Shown here piece after piece: positions 1 through 11,768 of a stretch of DNA of 64,000 bases. The stretch spans positions 34,790,879-34,854,878 of the forward strand of contig CM054182.1 of assembly GCA_028829895.1 (NCBI GenBank). The letters run 5' to 3'. The notes under the pieces are model-generated. The model was not told the DNA's origin, did not search any database, and was given only the letters and a program-made list of their open reading frames with translations. The position numbers and the translations under genes are program-made. The stretch is from Sinotaia quadrata (lineage: Eukaryota > Mollusca > Gastropoda > Architaenioglossa > Viviparidae). How positions within the stretch are numbered: the first letter of the stretch is position 1; each line of letters begins with the position of its first letter.

Positions 1-612
1 TTACAGTTGAGTTAGTTGGCAACATTTAGGACAATGGAGTTAATTGTTTGCATACAAACCACCCCAAGCAACCCACAACACCGCATACATTTAGGACAAT
101 GGAGTTAATTGTTTGCATACAAACCACCCCAAGCAACCCACAACACCGCATACATTTAGACAATGGAGTTAATTGTTTGCATACAAACCACCCCAAGCAA
201 CCTATATCACCGCATACATTTAGGACAATGGAATTAATTGTTTGCATACAAACCACCCCAAGCAACCCACAACACCGCATACATTTAGGACAATGGAGTT
301 AATTGTTTGCATACAAACCACCCCAAGCAACCTACATCACCGCATACATTTAGGACAATGGAATTAATTGTTTGCATACAAACCACCCCAAGCAACCCAC
401 AACACCGCATACATTTAGGACAATGGAGCTAATTGTATGCATAAAAACCACCCCAAGCAACCCACAACACCGCATACATTTAGGACAATGGAGCTAATTG
501 TATGCATACAAACCACCCCAAGCAACCCACAACACCGCATACATTTAGGACAATGGAGCTAATTGTATGCATACAAACCATCCCAAACAACCTACAACAT
601 CGCATACATTCC
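1..612. repeat. Minisatellite, 65-bp unit, about 9 copies
   Basis: Head-to-tail copies of a 65-bp unit (successive ACAATGG starts at 31, 96, 160 and so on) fill the left edge, so the array probably extends beyond the window. Copies are nearly identical, with a few substitutions and a one-base deletion. Short open frames on both strands follow the repeat and are not credible genes. Confidence 0.95.
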
Positions 613-963
613 ATTTGAAAGAAACGGCCACAATGTCTTCAAGAAGTAAGATATTTGCTAAATTTATGAGATTAATTGAATATTAATTGTAGTTGAATAT
701 TAATTACTCTGAAGGAATTTCGTTTTGCCAGGCTATAACATTTCAGCCAGTCTTCGAAGGGGCAGCAAGGGCAAAGCAGCGAAGCCTGCTTATCGTCTTG
801 ATAGACATTGAGACACTGAGACACTGAGAGTGTAAGATTTTATTTTTCTGTTTATACGCGGAGCCTTGCTCAGACAAGATGGAAATACCAGACAGGCTAG
901 TGGTTTACATTTGTCTGGTCCTTGTCGCCTGCCTTTCCCACTTCCCCTTCCTAGCGCCTTGGC
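613..963. other. Unique intergenic stretch
   Basis: No gene, RNA or transposon signature seen. Ordinary mixed-composition sequence between two repeat blocks. Confidence 0.5.
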
Positions 964-1119
964 TGTTAGCTTGACTACACTCAGTAGAATATGAAACTGG
1001 CTAATGTAACCGTACAGCCAAACTTTGTTACTTAACTTTCGTATTAGCCTGACTATACTCAGTACAATATGAAACTGGCTAATGTAACGGTACAGCCAAA
1101 GTAGGTTACTTAACTTTCG
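964..1119. repeat. 78-bp direct duplication, 2 copies
   Basis: Two adjacent copies of a 78-bp unit containing the shared words AATATGAAACTGGCTAATG and GTTACTTAACTTTCG. The copies differ at several bases, so the duplication is not brand new. Confidence 0.85.
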
Positions 1120-1569
1120 TCTGGGTACCATTCTTCATACCTCGATTTACTCTCTTTTGCAAATCCTGTCAGTAATGAATGGAACAAATGCTGGGAATAG
1201 AGTAATTTCAAGTTATGGATGAAAGGAATTCAAGGTCATTTGCTTCTATTCCGAGTGCTCACAATCGATTGGACCCAATTAACGACGTCATTAGCTGCAC
1301 TGACATACTTGCGCTTTACGTGTTGACAACATCGCTTTGAGTGAAGTCAGAGCCAGATACAGGTCAGTCCTGAGGGGTAAAATGTCTCTTCAATGACGTT
1401 AATGCAAATGATTTCTATTTATTCAGAGAAGGCTGGTGTTCACAACGTCATCTGTTTATGCACGTGTTCACTGAAGGCAATAATGCTTTCACGGAACTGA
1501 CGAACGTGCATGGTCTGGAGAATTCAGAAAGTGAACAATGACGTAATAACGTAGTAGTAGTAGCTTAGG
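1120..1569. other. Unique stretch with scattered CRE-like and octamer words
   Basis: No coding signal. It contains ACGTCA-like half sites (around 1284 and 1391) and a perfect ATGCAAAT octamer at 1402-1409. These are motif matches only; function is not shown. Confidence 0.3.
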
Positions 1570-2740
1570 CGATAGATTGACAGAAGAAAGCTGTTTTAGT
1601 TGACAGAAGAAAGCAGTGCTATTAGGCTCTATAGTCTATACCATTACTAACAGAAGAAAGCTGTTTTAGTTGACATAAGAAATCAGTACTAACAGGATCC
1701 ATACTGACAAAAGAAAGCAGTTCTAGTTGACATAAGAAAACAATACTAGTTGACATAACGAAGAAATTCTAGTTGACATAAGAAAACAATACTAGTTGAC
1801 ATAACGAAGAAATTCTAGTTCACATAAGAAAGCAATTCTAGCTGACATAAGAGAACAATTCTAGTTGACATAAGAAATAAGTTCTAGCAGAATCCATACC
1901 GACAAAAGAAAGCAGTTCTAGTTGACATAAGAAAACAATTCTAGAAGGCTCCATACTGAGAGAAGACAGAAGTTTTAATAGACATACGAACATATTTCTA
2001 GTTGACAAAAGAAAGCAGTTCTAGTTGACAAAAGAAAGCAGTTCTAGTTGACAAAAGAAAACAGTTCTAGCTGACAAAGGAAACAGTTCTAGTTGACATA
2101 AGAAAGCAGTTCTAGTTGACAAAAGAAAGCAGTTCTAGCTGACAAAGGAAACAGTTCTAGTTGACTTAATAAAGCAGTTGCATTTGCCATAAGAAAATAG
2201 TATTAGCAGAATCTATACTGACAGAAGAAAGCCGTTCAAATTGATATAAGAAAACCATTCTATTTGACATAAGAAAAGAGTTCTAGTTGACATAAGAAAG
2301 CAGTTCTCTTTGACATAAGAAAGGAGTTTTAGTTGACATAAGAAAGCAGTTGTAGCAGGATCCATACTGACAGAAGAAAGCACTTAGTTAATATAAGAAA
2401 GCAGTTCTTTTTGACATAAGAAAGCAGCACTAATTGACAGATAAAAGCAGTACTAGTAGGCCCCATACTGACAGAAGAAAACAGCAATAGTTGACAGAAG
2501 GAAGATCACTAGTTGACAGAAGAAAGCAATAGTAGACATAAAAAAGCAGTTCTAGTTGGTTTAAGAAAGTAGGATAGTTAGCAGAAGAAAGTAGGACTAG
2601 TTGGCAGAAGAAATTGAGTCTAGTTGGCAGAAGAAAGTAGGACTAGTTGGCAGAAGAAAGTAGGTCTAATTAGCAGAAGAAATTGGGACTAGTTGGCAGA
2701 AGAAAGTAGGACTAGTTCTGTTGGCAGAAAAAACTAGAAT
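1570..2740. repeat. Long degenerate minisatellite, about 23-bp unit
   Basis: About 50 imperfect copies of a unit like TTGACATAAGAAAGCAGTTC plus TAG. A diverged subfamily (TTGGCAGAAGAAAGTAGGAC plus TAG) occupies roughly 2560-2735. Occasional spacer phrases such as CCATACTGACAGAAG recur, suggesting a higher-order organisation. No open frame of interest. Confidence 0.95.
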
Positions 2741-2810
2741 TAGTTAGCTCAGGGGCTGACAGAAGTCAATAGTTTTAGTTAGCTCAGGGGCTGACAGAAG
2801 TCAATAGTTT
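2741..2810. repeat. 35-bp direct duplication, 2 copies
   Basis: The phrase TAGTTAGCTCAGGGGCTGAC starts at 2741 and again at 2776, with matching flanks. It adjoins the preceding 23-bp array and may be derived from it. Confidence 0.85.
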
Positions 2811-2944
2811 GCACTTACTCAAGTTTCGATGATTTTGTTTTTGGTCGTACATGACAACGTTAATAAAATTTGTTTGTGTGCGTGTACGCGTGTTTGCATG
2901 TGTTCTATGATGGAACGATGGGAGGAGTGACGTTGTCTTGTTCT

Positions 2945-3110
2945 AGTTTGTACATTTCAGGCCACTTTTATTAATTGGCTTGTTTTATTTTGTACATTTC
3001 AGGCCACTTTTATTAATTGGCTTGTTTTATTTGGTACATTTCAGGCCACTTTTATTAATTGGCTTGTTTTATTTGGTACATTTCAGAACACTTTTATTAG
3101 TTGCAGTATT
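2945..3110. repeat. Minisatellite, 42-bp unit, about 4 copies
   Basis: Copies share TACATTTCAGGCCACTTTTA. The last copy has diverged. The AT-rich unit has no coding potential. Confidence 0.92.
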
Positions 3111-3263
3111 TTCATTCTTCTACACTTTGCAAAATAGTAATCATGGACTAAATTAAAAATACTTTCAGTTGTGTACCATTGTATGATTTACACATTGCGT
3201 AAATAATTCTGCACTTCGTACTAGCAGTCAGACTTTGTTCCTCGAAACGAAAATTACTATTGC

Positions 3264-3369
3264 GATATGATTTATATATAGTTTGTATGTCATACTAAAT
3301 ATGATTTTATGCATAGTTTGTATATCATAGTAAATATGATTTTATACATAGTTTGTATGTCATAGTAAA
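3264..3369. repeat. Minisatellite, 35-bp unit, 3 copies
   Basis: ATAGTTTGTATGTCATA-like words recur at 35-bp spacing (GTTTGTAT near 3281, 3316 and 3351). Confidence 0.85.
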
Positions 3370-3372
3370 TTT

Positions 3373-4009
3373 TATGACTGTAAACCTATTAGTTAATGAA
3401 GTATACGTGTATACAAAGCCAGTAGTGAACACGCTCTATACAAGCAAATAAACGTTCATCACACCAACAAGTTCCATAAACATCATACACACTAACAGGG
3501 TAGGGTAAAGTTCTTCTTACACAATTAAGGTCTGAGGCTGGCAATGTACTTCTATTATAGTGAATGTCTATTCGCACTATCAATAATGCACATTAAACTA
3601 TATTCGCACTCATTATTCATACCCAAGTATGGATTATTTATACTCACTAAATTTTAAACTATATACTCACGATTTAAAAACAACAACAACAGGTAATTAT
3701 TTATTATACAAGGCTTTTAACTAACTATTCCTTACCTAAGGTCAGTAATTGTACAGTTAAATAACGTATTCCTTAAATTAGGTCGATAATTAATATGATC
3801 TGTATCCAAGATAAATAATTAGCAAACTCATTAGTTAAGTCAGTTACATGCTCATTATACAAAGTCTCATTATGCAAGATAATAATTAGTAAAACAATAG
3901 TCAAGTCAGAAACTTGCCCTCTATGCAATGTCGGTAATTAATTTTTTCATAACGCATGATAAATAAGTATTCAACTCATTATGTAAGATCAGTAATATTA
4001 TAATATTCC
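3373..4009. other. AT-rich stretch with decayed repeats
   Basis: No gene found. From about 3700 the sequence holds loose repeats of phrases like GGTCAGTAATT and AACTCATTA, which look like an old, decayed relative of the array that follows. Confidence 0.4.
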
Positions 4010-4383
4010 CTTCAGAAATCACGGTGATAATTTACTAGTTATATAAGATCAGTAGGTGATAACGTACTAATTATATAAGTAAATTATAGCGTTCCCATTA
4101 GAAATGACGGTGATAACGTACTCATTATATAAGATCAGTAAAGTATACCTTTCCCTTCAGAAATGACGGTGATAACGTACTAATGATATAAGATCGTAGG
4201 TAATAACGTACTCATTATATAAGATCAGTAAAGTATACCGTTCCCTTCAGAAATGACGGTGATAACGTACTAATGATATAAGATCGTAGGTGATAACGTA
4301 CTAATGATATAAGATCGTAGGTGATAACGTACTAATGATATAAGATCGTAAGTGATAACGTACTAATGACATAAGATCAGTAA
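4010..4383. repeat. Minisatellite with 31-bp unit and higher-order copies
   Basis: The 31-bp unit GATAACGTACTAATGATATA plus AGATCGTAGGT recurs from 4261 onward. Upstream it is interleaved with a longer phrase (TTCCCTTCAGAAATGACGGT) that itself repeats three times, giving a nested structure. Confidence 0.9.
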
Positions 4384-4904
4384 AAATACACTCTATAGTG
4401 AAATAAATAACATGAAAACCTGTTCGTTCCCATTTTTAGTATTCGTACAGAAGGCGGTGTACAATAACTCCCACGACGCTGGCCGGCAAATTTATTATAT
4501 GTTTCACCTTGACTTAACGGGCTATGCAATGCCAAATGGAATTAGTTTGTTTTTCTGAACAGAACAGTGATCCGTTACACACATCGAGAGTCAATTTATT
4601 CAAACAAGTCTCGAGTCTCATTTGTACTTGTAAAATTAAGAAAAATGAAAACCAAATTGCTGCCGAGAGTGTTATATATCTTAATTACATTAATTTTACC
4701 TAACAGACCTGACAGTTGGCTCACCTATGCCCTTCCTGTAATTTCCATTCTGTCCTCCTGTCTCTCCCTCTTCCCCTGCCGCACTCTTTGTCCTTTATCG
4801 TTTTCGTTTCCATCCTTTTATTTTTTTTCTGGGAGTAATTTTCTTCAGCGCCGCACACCTGCAAAATAGTTGTCTGGCATCGAGCCTTAATTCCTGACGT
4901 TCTG
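4384..4904. other. Unique stretch with pyrimidine-rich segment
   Basis: A 100-codon plus-strand frame (4567-4869) becomes leucine/serine/phenylalanine-rich because it crosses a C/T-rich tract around 4740-4845. It has no family resemblance I recognise and is probably fortuitous. Confidence 0.4.
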
Positions 4905-4908
4905 TTCA

Positions 4909-5068
4909 ATATGGCCACTCGCACCGCGCCTTCATTTATGATCCTATATGGCCACTCACACCTAGCCTTCATTTATGATCCTATATGGCCACTCACACCT
5001 AGCCTTCATTTATGATCCTATATGGCCACTCACACCTAGCCTTCATTTATGAAGTTCTGTCCAATATG
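4909..5068. repeat. Minisatellite, 37-bp unit, about 4 copies
   Basis: Copies share ATATGGCCACTCACACCTAG followed by CCTTCATTTATGATCCT. The outer copies have diverged. Confidence 0.92.
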
Positions 5069-5514
5069 GCGACTCATTTCGAGTCTTAATACATCGGAGT
5101 CCTATATGGCCAGTTAACGTCGAACCCTTTACATGATATTTTATGTCCATCTCTTTTCAAGCATTTCTTCTTGTCCATCTGGTGTCAAACCTTCACGCAT
5201 TTCGCCGTGTTCAGGATGGCATATTGTCACACAAGCATGTATCGTGTTGCCTTGCTGATGTGTTCAATTACTGGTATTCAGCATTAAGCTTTGGAGTCCT
5301 TAAGGAGTGTAGAAATTTTTAAGCGCCGGTAAGGAAAGAACAACAAAATGTATGTTTAAAGCAAAGGATAAAAATATCCATGGTCCACGTACGTACTGTA
5401 GCATATTAATATATTATTAGTTATTTACATTTTGTTGTTCGAAAATATTCGGAATACGAAACAACACTGAGAATAAAGCACTAAGTGAGAAGCTAGCGAT
5501 ATCTCAATTCTCTC
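5069..5514. other. Unique intergenic stretch
   Basis: No gene, RNA or mobile element recognised. Confidence 0.4.
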
Positions 5515-6055
5515 TAAGGTAACACAAGTAACATGTGACATTTGTGCACACACAAGTAAAATGTGACATTTGTCCACACACAAGTAACATGTGACATTTG
5601 TCCACACACAAGTAACATGTGACATTTGTCCACACACAAGTAAAATGTGACATTTGTCCACACACAAGTAAAATGTGACATTTGTTCACACACAAGTAAA
5701 ATGTGACATTTGTCTACACAAGTAACATGTGACATTTGTCCACACACAAGTAAAATGTGACATTTGTCCACACAGAAGTAAAATGTGACATTTGTCCACA
5801 CACAAGTAAAATATGACATTTGTTCACACACAAGTAAAATGTGACATTTGTCCACACACAAGTAAAATGTGACATTTGTCCACACACAAGTAAAATGTGA
5901 CATTTGTTCACACACAAGTAAAATGTGACATTTGTCCACACACAAGTAAAATGTGGCATTTGTCCACACACAAGTAAAATGTGACATTTGTCCACACACA
6001 AGTAAAATGTGACATTTGTCCACACACAAGTAAAATGTGACATTTGTCCACACAA
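5515..6055. repeat. Minisatellite, 28-bp unit, about 19 copies
   Basis: Units read ACACACAAGTAAAATGTGAC plus ATTTGTCC with few variants (AAGTAACATG, TTGTTCACAC). The array is homogeneous, which implies recent expansion or frequent conversion. The unit lacks stops in all three minus-strand frames, so cysteine/histidine-rich frames up to 186 codons arise; I do not consider them genes. Confidence 0.97.
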
Positions 6056-6140
6056 AAAGGTAGAATGTCTCCATGGCCCTTACGATATAGATCTAGGATG
6101 TATGAAATGGAAGTCAGTCATGGCCTGTGGAAGACCACAC

Positions 6141-6318
6141 AGAACAAAAGATTACAATGACTCTATTCACTACATGAACAAAAGATTACAATGACTATAT
6201 TCACTACATGAACAAAAGATTGCAATGACTATATTCACTACATGAACAAAAGATTACAATGACTATATTCACTACATGAACAAAAGATTACAATGACTAT
6301 ATTCACCACATGAATAAA
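6141..6318. repeat. Minisatellite, 34-bp unit, about 5 copies
   Basis: Near-identical copies of AACAAAAGATTACAATGACT plus ATATTCACTACATG. Confidence 0.93.
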
Positions 6319-6880
6319 ATATCATTTACAGAGGAAAGATGAGTTACCTATTTATTTATTTATATTACAATCACACAAGCATAATTATTCACTCAAGCGC
6401 TTGATTAAGTAGCATTTGTTCTAATTTTTACATTAATTTTCTTCGCTGTTTAAAATTGAGGTCAGCTGATATTCTATCAATTGTCTGGTATTAGGAATGT
6501 AAACTGTTAACTCACGCCCTTTGTGCAGTGGTTTAGAAAAATTTGGAAACGAAAGTTAAATTGAAAAATATTCTTCGTAGTACTTTAAAGTCTTTGAGCG
6601 TAATGAGTTTAGGAATGTGTTTTCGTGAGTTTCAGTAAATGAATTTTGCAGACTTACATTTGGGAATTAAAAACAACCAAACAAATAAAACCTCCGGTAA
6701 GTGTTGATAACAAGTGTGTGTGTGTGCGTGTGTGTGTATGTGTGTGTGAGAGAGAGTGAGAGCAATTTTTTAAATTAAGCACATTGCTTTACATTTTAGA
6801 GCATCGTGCATACTAAAATGTTTAAATAACCATTGAAATTGTTCTTTTACGAGTTCAGCCCACTTCAACTATGCACGCGA
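6319..6880. other. Unique AT-rich stretch with short TG/GA tract
   Basis: No coding signal. A short impure TG tract followed by GAGAGAGAGTGAGAG lies at about 6714-6763. Confidence 0.4.
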
Positions 6881-7266
6881 TTTGACAATTAGTAGATCAA
6901 AACGCTGTTTGACAATTAGTAGATCAAAACGCTGTTTGACAATTAGTAGATCAAAACGCTGTTTGACAATTAGTAGATAAAAAAGCTGTTTGACAATTAG
7001 TAGATCAAAACGCTGTTTGACAATTAGTAGATCAAAATGCTGTTTGACAATTAGTAGATCAAAACGCTGTTTGACAATTAGTAGATAAAAAAGCTGTTTG
7101 ACAATTAGTAGATCAAAATGCTGTTTGACAATTAGTAGATCAAAACGCTGTTTGACAATTAGTAGATAAAAAAGCTGTTTGACAATTAGTAGATCAAAAT
7201 GCTGTTTGACAATTAGTAGATCAAAACGCTGTTTGACAATTAGTAGATAAAAACGCTGTTTAGTAA
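6881..7266. repeat. Minisatellite, 27-bp unit, 14 copies, with higher-order pattern
   Basis: The unit GTTTGACAATTAGTAGATCA plus AAACGCT is 27 bp, so the minus strand stays open for 150 codons (6869-7321) and would give a nine-residue repeat (KQxFxLLIV). Variant units (AACGCT, AATGCT, AAAAGCT) recur largely in the same order, showing a roughly 81-bp higher-order unit. I judge this a tandem repeat that happens to be open rather than a gene: there is no signal peptide, no credible start context, and composition continues unchanged outside. Confidence 0.95.
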
Positions 7267-7737
7267 GAATAGTAGTTTCACAACATTTAACGCCAGTTGT
7301 AAGCACAAAGAAACTAAGCAATGTACGTTGTCGCTATTTTATCTTGCATATTAAAACATAAAGAGATAAATGCAAAAATAAATTTAAAATATTTGAAAAA
7401 CAAAAGATTAAGGGTTACGTGAAGTGATCCAAGAATAAGAACACAAGCAGACTAGAGAAATTATAAAACATAAATACAGGTCCAATTCCAGTTATAGTAT
7501 CCTCAGTTCTTTTTTTTTTTTTTATGATTTAAAAATCTATCGCAAATTGTTTGCTGAGTGGGCGGAGCTATATTTATTTATAAATAAAAGCAAGCCATAA
7601 TAAGGATTTACTTGATTGGCTGGAAAGCCAAATTATACTTTGCGTAGTATCTTTTTTTAAGTAATCAAAGTTTTTACATCTGTACAAACAGTAAATGCCA
7701 GTTTAAAATTAAAATAAACTTGACAACATCGGCATCT
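7267..7737. other. Unique AT-rich stretch
   Basis: Contains a T run of about 15 at 7510 but no recognised element. Confidence 0.4.
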
Positions 7738-7840
<103 letters not shown>

Positions 7841-8379
7841 ATTTTTATATAAAAATTATAAAAATATATATTCAAAGTTTGTGGAAATATCACTACCATC
7901 CAACAAATTTGGCCTCAAACGATATTAAGTATTTATCTTTATTTCTAATATTATTGTTATCAGTTATCTACAAAACTGTGTTTATAACAATTATTATATC
8001 CGTTGTCTTCTTTAAATAACATTTTACTTCTGAAATTAATTGTTTTGAATTAGGCTGGGGGACACATTTGTGCGTCTGCTATATTTTAGGAAATGTATCT
8101 AAATTGTAGAAATAGGGATAGTCAAATTTACTCTGCCACAGGTAGTATTTTTTGCATGAAAATTGCAACTTTTAAGTTGAGGTGATGAGCTTCTTGCAAT
8201 GCATTTTGCCGGTGGACGATAGAGAAAGATACAATCGCTGCCTATGAAACTTGAGTGAGACAAATGATAGTTATACCGGGACACACTGGCTGGATAAAAC
8301 GAAAAAAATTATAGTTATTCTAATGTAAAATGTATACAATTATAGTTTGTGTTTAATTGAGACATTATTGGTATATGTG
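7841..8379. other. Unique AT-rich stretch
   Basis: No recognised feature. Confidence 0.4.
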
Positions 8380-8627
8380 TTGTAGTGTGTGTGTATGTGT
8401 ATTGAAGTGTGTGTGTGTGTATTGAAGTGTATGTGTGTGTTGAGGTGTGTGTGTGTTGTAGTGTATGTGTGTGCTGTACTGTGCGTGCTGTAGTGTGCAC
8501 GTGTGTGTTGAAGTGTGTGCGTGTGTTGTAGTGTGTGTGTTTTGAAGTGTGTGTTGAAGTGTGCGTGTGTTGAAGTGTGTGTGTGTGTGTTGTAGTGTGT
8601 GTGTATGTGTTGAAGTGTGTGTGTGTA

Positions 8628-8699
<72 letters not shown>
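8380..8699. repeat. TG-rich array ending in pure (GT)n
   Basis: Impure GTGTGTTGAAGTGTGTG-type units from 8380 grade into a pure GT run at about 8630-8698. The interruptions (TTGAAG, TTGTAG) are themselves periodic. Alternating purine-pyrimidine sequence of this length can adopt Z-DNA. Confidence 0.97.
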
Positions 8700-8939
8700 G
8701 ATTTGCTGAAAAATTGAAACAGAAGAGACTGAGTGTATGTGTTAATTTAAAAAGAGATACGCATGAGAAAAATAATATTTTGTAAATTTCATTTTAAATA
8801 ACTGCTTATCGATAATTGTTAAAAATAAAGATTATGCACTTGTTTATTAATGAGAATTGGCCCAGGCTTATCCCGAAAGTTAGGAATACATTTTAAGAAT
8901 ATATTGATAATAAAGAAGAGCGTATTAGTTCATTGAGCA

Positions 8940-9165
8940 ATTGCCTCAAGCTTACACTGACAGCAAGGAATGTCACATTTGCTGAGTGGTGAAGTGCTTT
9001 AAGCTTACTCTGATAGCAAGGAATGCTGCATTCGCTTACTGATGAAGTGTTTTACGCTTACACTGACAGCAGGGAATGCCGCATTCGCTTACTGATGAAG
9101 TGCTTTACGCTTACACTGAGAGCAAGGCATGCCACAGTCTTTCATTGATGAACTGTTTGAAGTTT
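8940..9165. repeat. Minisatellite, 53-bp unit, about 4 copies
   Basis: CTTACACTGACAGCAAGGAA-type starts recur at 8951, 9004, 9057 and 9110. Copies differ by roughly 10-20 percent. Confidence 0.92.
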
Positions 9166-10177
9166 ACAGACAGGCCGGAATACTGTCTTAATTTTGTTTT
9201 GTGAGACTTATTACCTCAAGCCTGAACTGAAGCAAGGAATATTAATTCTCCAAAAGCTAATGCCAGAAAACTGACGTCAACATTGTCCAAGAATACCCAC
9301 CACCCACTTCTAGGGCATTTAAAACCACCTGCATTAGACCCACCCGCAACCCAACGAAAATTATTTTATTTATGAGCTATTCGAACCGTGCCCACGTGCG
9401 GGCTGTCATGCACGAACGGTTATGATTGCAAACTCTTCTTTAAGCTTCATTACCTACTGGCTCTGATTCTTGCTTTTCTTACCTTGTCATCCATTCTATC
9501 ACTTCTCTCTTTCTCTCAGCTAATAAACCTATTGCCAGGTTTGGACCAGTTATCACGGATTATATCGGGTACAACAGTGCTGAGGGCACAGCATAGCAGC
9601 AACTACTTGAAGGAAGCTAAAATATGTGTTACTATAAATATAAATATTTTTTCAAAAGTGCAAACAGATTTCTCGTTTATGAATTTCGAGAGAAAAGAGT
9701 AATTATTCAAAGTGTTAATTAAAATAGTTCTTGATAGTTTTAATTATATTTTAATTATATTTTCGTGTAATAGTTCAAAACCGTTGTGATTTTTGGTTAT
9801 GGAATTCATCCCTTAAAACATTTTTATCAAGAAATGAAAATTAGCAACTTACAATTTTACATGCATCACATTGTATATTTAGAAAATAAAGAATGAGTCG
9901 TTATTTTTATGTGCACAAATTCTTGGAGACTACTTAGAAATAGTGTTTACCGCTGGACAATTACCTCCCCCTCCCCCTGTCAAAATATTCATCCATGTTC
10001 ATTCTAATCTCGTTCTGAAGGTGAGAACGCTCTGCCAGGCTGCTTTGTGTTCAAGAATATTAATAATAATTAATAATAATAATATTCGTTCAACCATTCC
10101 TTGCTACTGTTATTTAAAGTGGTATGCTTGCAAAAGTCTTTAAATGTGAAAGTTCATTTGAAGTGGGGGAAATAAAG

Positions 10178-10180
<3 letters not shown>
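9166..10180. other. Unique kilobase without recognised gene
   Basis: A plus-strand frame of 104 codons (9388-9702) with a leucine-rich middle has no family resemblance I recognise. A perfect CRE palindrome TGACGTCA lies at 9272-9279. AATAATTAATAATAATAAT near 10060 is simple sequence. Confidence 0.4.

Positions 10181-10236
<56 letters not shown>
10181..10236. repeat. (GA)n microsatellite
   Basis: Uninterrupted AG/GA dinucleotides. Confidence 0.98.
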
Positions 10237-10237
<1 letters not shown>

Positions 10238-11200
10238 CTGACACATCATGTGTCGACATTTATTTTTATGGTCTGAAACAAAGGTACTTCAAGCCTATTT
10301 GTAAGATTAAAGCAAATATGTCTGAAGCAACTCGTTCCCTATTTTATTTGCGTATTAGAAAATGCAGGAGGAACTAGATGTGAAGTTTCATTAATCAATT
10401 TATTAGTTTTCTCCTTCAACAAGTGGGCTTGCAGACGAAATTATATTATGCACATTCGTTAACATCCACATGAAACTTACGTATCTCATATCAGATGAAA
10501 CTCGGATGCCAGCGAACAAACGCTGATAACATTAGCTTTCAAGAAAATGGATATCTTTCTGTCGTGGCATTGTCAGCAAGATATTTGCACTTTGACCTGT
10601 TTTAAAAAAGGATCAAAGTTGTTATTTATCACTCCAATGTTCGCCATATCTTTAGATGCTCAGATATACAATTGCATTATTATTATTTTTTTAAAGTTTG
10701 TTTTCATTATGTGCAAGAGAAATAGGTTGAATCTATATACACTCACCTTGATTCTCAATAAGAAATATATTAACCCGATAATAAAAGATTTATACAGAGG
10801 AATTTGTTTGTTGTTTGTTTCTTTATTTGTGTTTTTGTATATAAGGATTCTGTATGGAGTCTTTTTTTCTGGCTTGTTTTTGTGTTTGTAATGTCTAGAA
10901 TTTTTGTTGCTTCGTGTTTCCTTTCAACTATTTTATTTTCATTTTGTTATCGTTTTTTTTTTGTTGTTGATTGATGAGGTTGATTTCTTTTTTTCTGTTT
11001 GTTGTTGGCTCTCTTTCGTATTTTGCTATTTGTTAATTTGTTGGGTGGGATTTTTTGTACCGTAGTTGTGCTGTTTGTTGCATGATTTCTGTGTTGCATT
11101 TGAATTTTAATTTGTTTGGTGTTTAAGATGTTGCAGTTTTGTGGTTAAAACTATCAAAAGTCTGAAAGTACTTCTGAATTTGATTATGCTCAATAATCAG
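10237..11200. other. Unique stretch, T/G-rich in its second half
   Basis: From about 10,780 to 11,150 the plus strand is strongly T- and G-biased with recurrent TTTGTTGTTTG words. The 114-codon frame at 10547-10891 becomes phenylalanine/leucine-rich for that reason. No gene is supported. Confidence 0.4.
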
Positions 11201-11343
11201 TAAAAAAAAAAAAATTAATCAATCAATCCATCAATGTTAATCAAACATCCAGTCAACCAACCAACCAGCCAGCCAGCCAGTCAATATCCATCCATCCATT
11301 CGACTGTGCGTCCGTCTATCTATCTATCTATCTATCTATCTAT
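11201..11343. repeat. Compound tetranucleotide microsatellite
   Basis: A poly-A run, AATC repeats, AACC/AGCC repeats, TCCA repeats and a TATC run follow one another, a mosaic of related four-base repeats. Confidence 0.9.
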
Positions 11344-11499
11344 ATGGAAAAAGTATTTCTATTTAAGTAAATGATATACCGGCGTACGTAGATTGGTGTA
11401 AAAATCTTTGATAGAAGGTAATGCACCGTCACGTGACTGTGCTCTAGCGTGTCGGCATCACGCGCATGTCATGTCTACGGCTGTGAACAAACTCGCATC

Positions 11500-11768
11500 C
11501 TAGAGTGTGATGATGACACACGGCTGTAAGCAGATTGGCATTCTAGAGTGTGATGACACACGGCTGTGAACAGACTTGCATTCTAGAGTGTGATGACACA
11601 CGGCTGTAAGCAGATTCGCATTCTAGAGTGTGATGACGACACACGGCTGTAAGCAGATTCGCATTTTAGAGTGTGATGACGACACACGGCTGTGAACAGA
11701 CTCGCATTCTAGAGTGTGATGACGACACACGGCTGTGAACAGACTCGCATTCTAGATTGTGATGACAC
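11500..11768. repeat. Minisatellite, 40-43-bp unit, about 7 copies
   Basis: Units contain ACACACGGCTGTAAGCAGAT and GCATTCTAGAGTGTGATGAC. Length varies because GATGAC is single or extended to GATGACGAC. A single diverged copy begins just upstream near 11,455. Confidence 0.93.

Noticed and set aside
1..612. Possible CRISPR-like array
   Set aside because: Units are contiguous 65-bp tandem copies without unique spacers, in eukaryotic-type sequence. The same applies to all other arrays in the window.
5514..6074. Cysteine-rich minus-strand frame of 186 codons
   Set aside because: It is the translation of the 28-bp minisatellite, which lacks stops in all three minus frames; no start context, signal or conservation clue.
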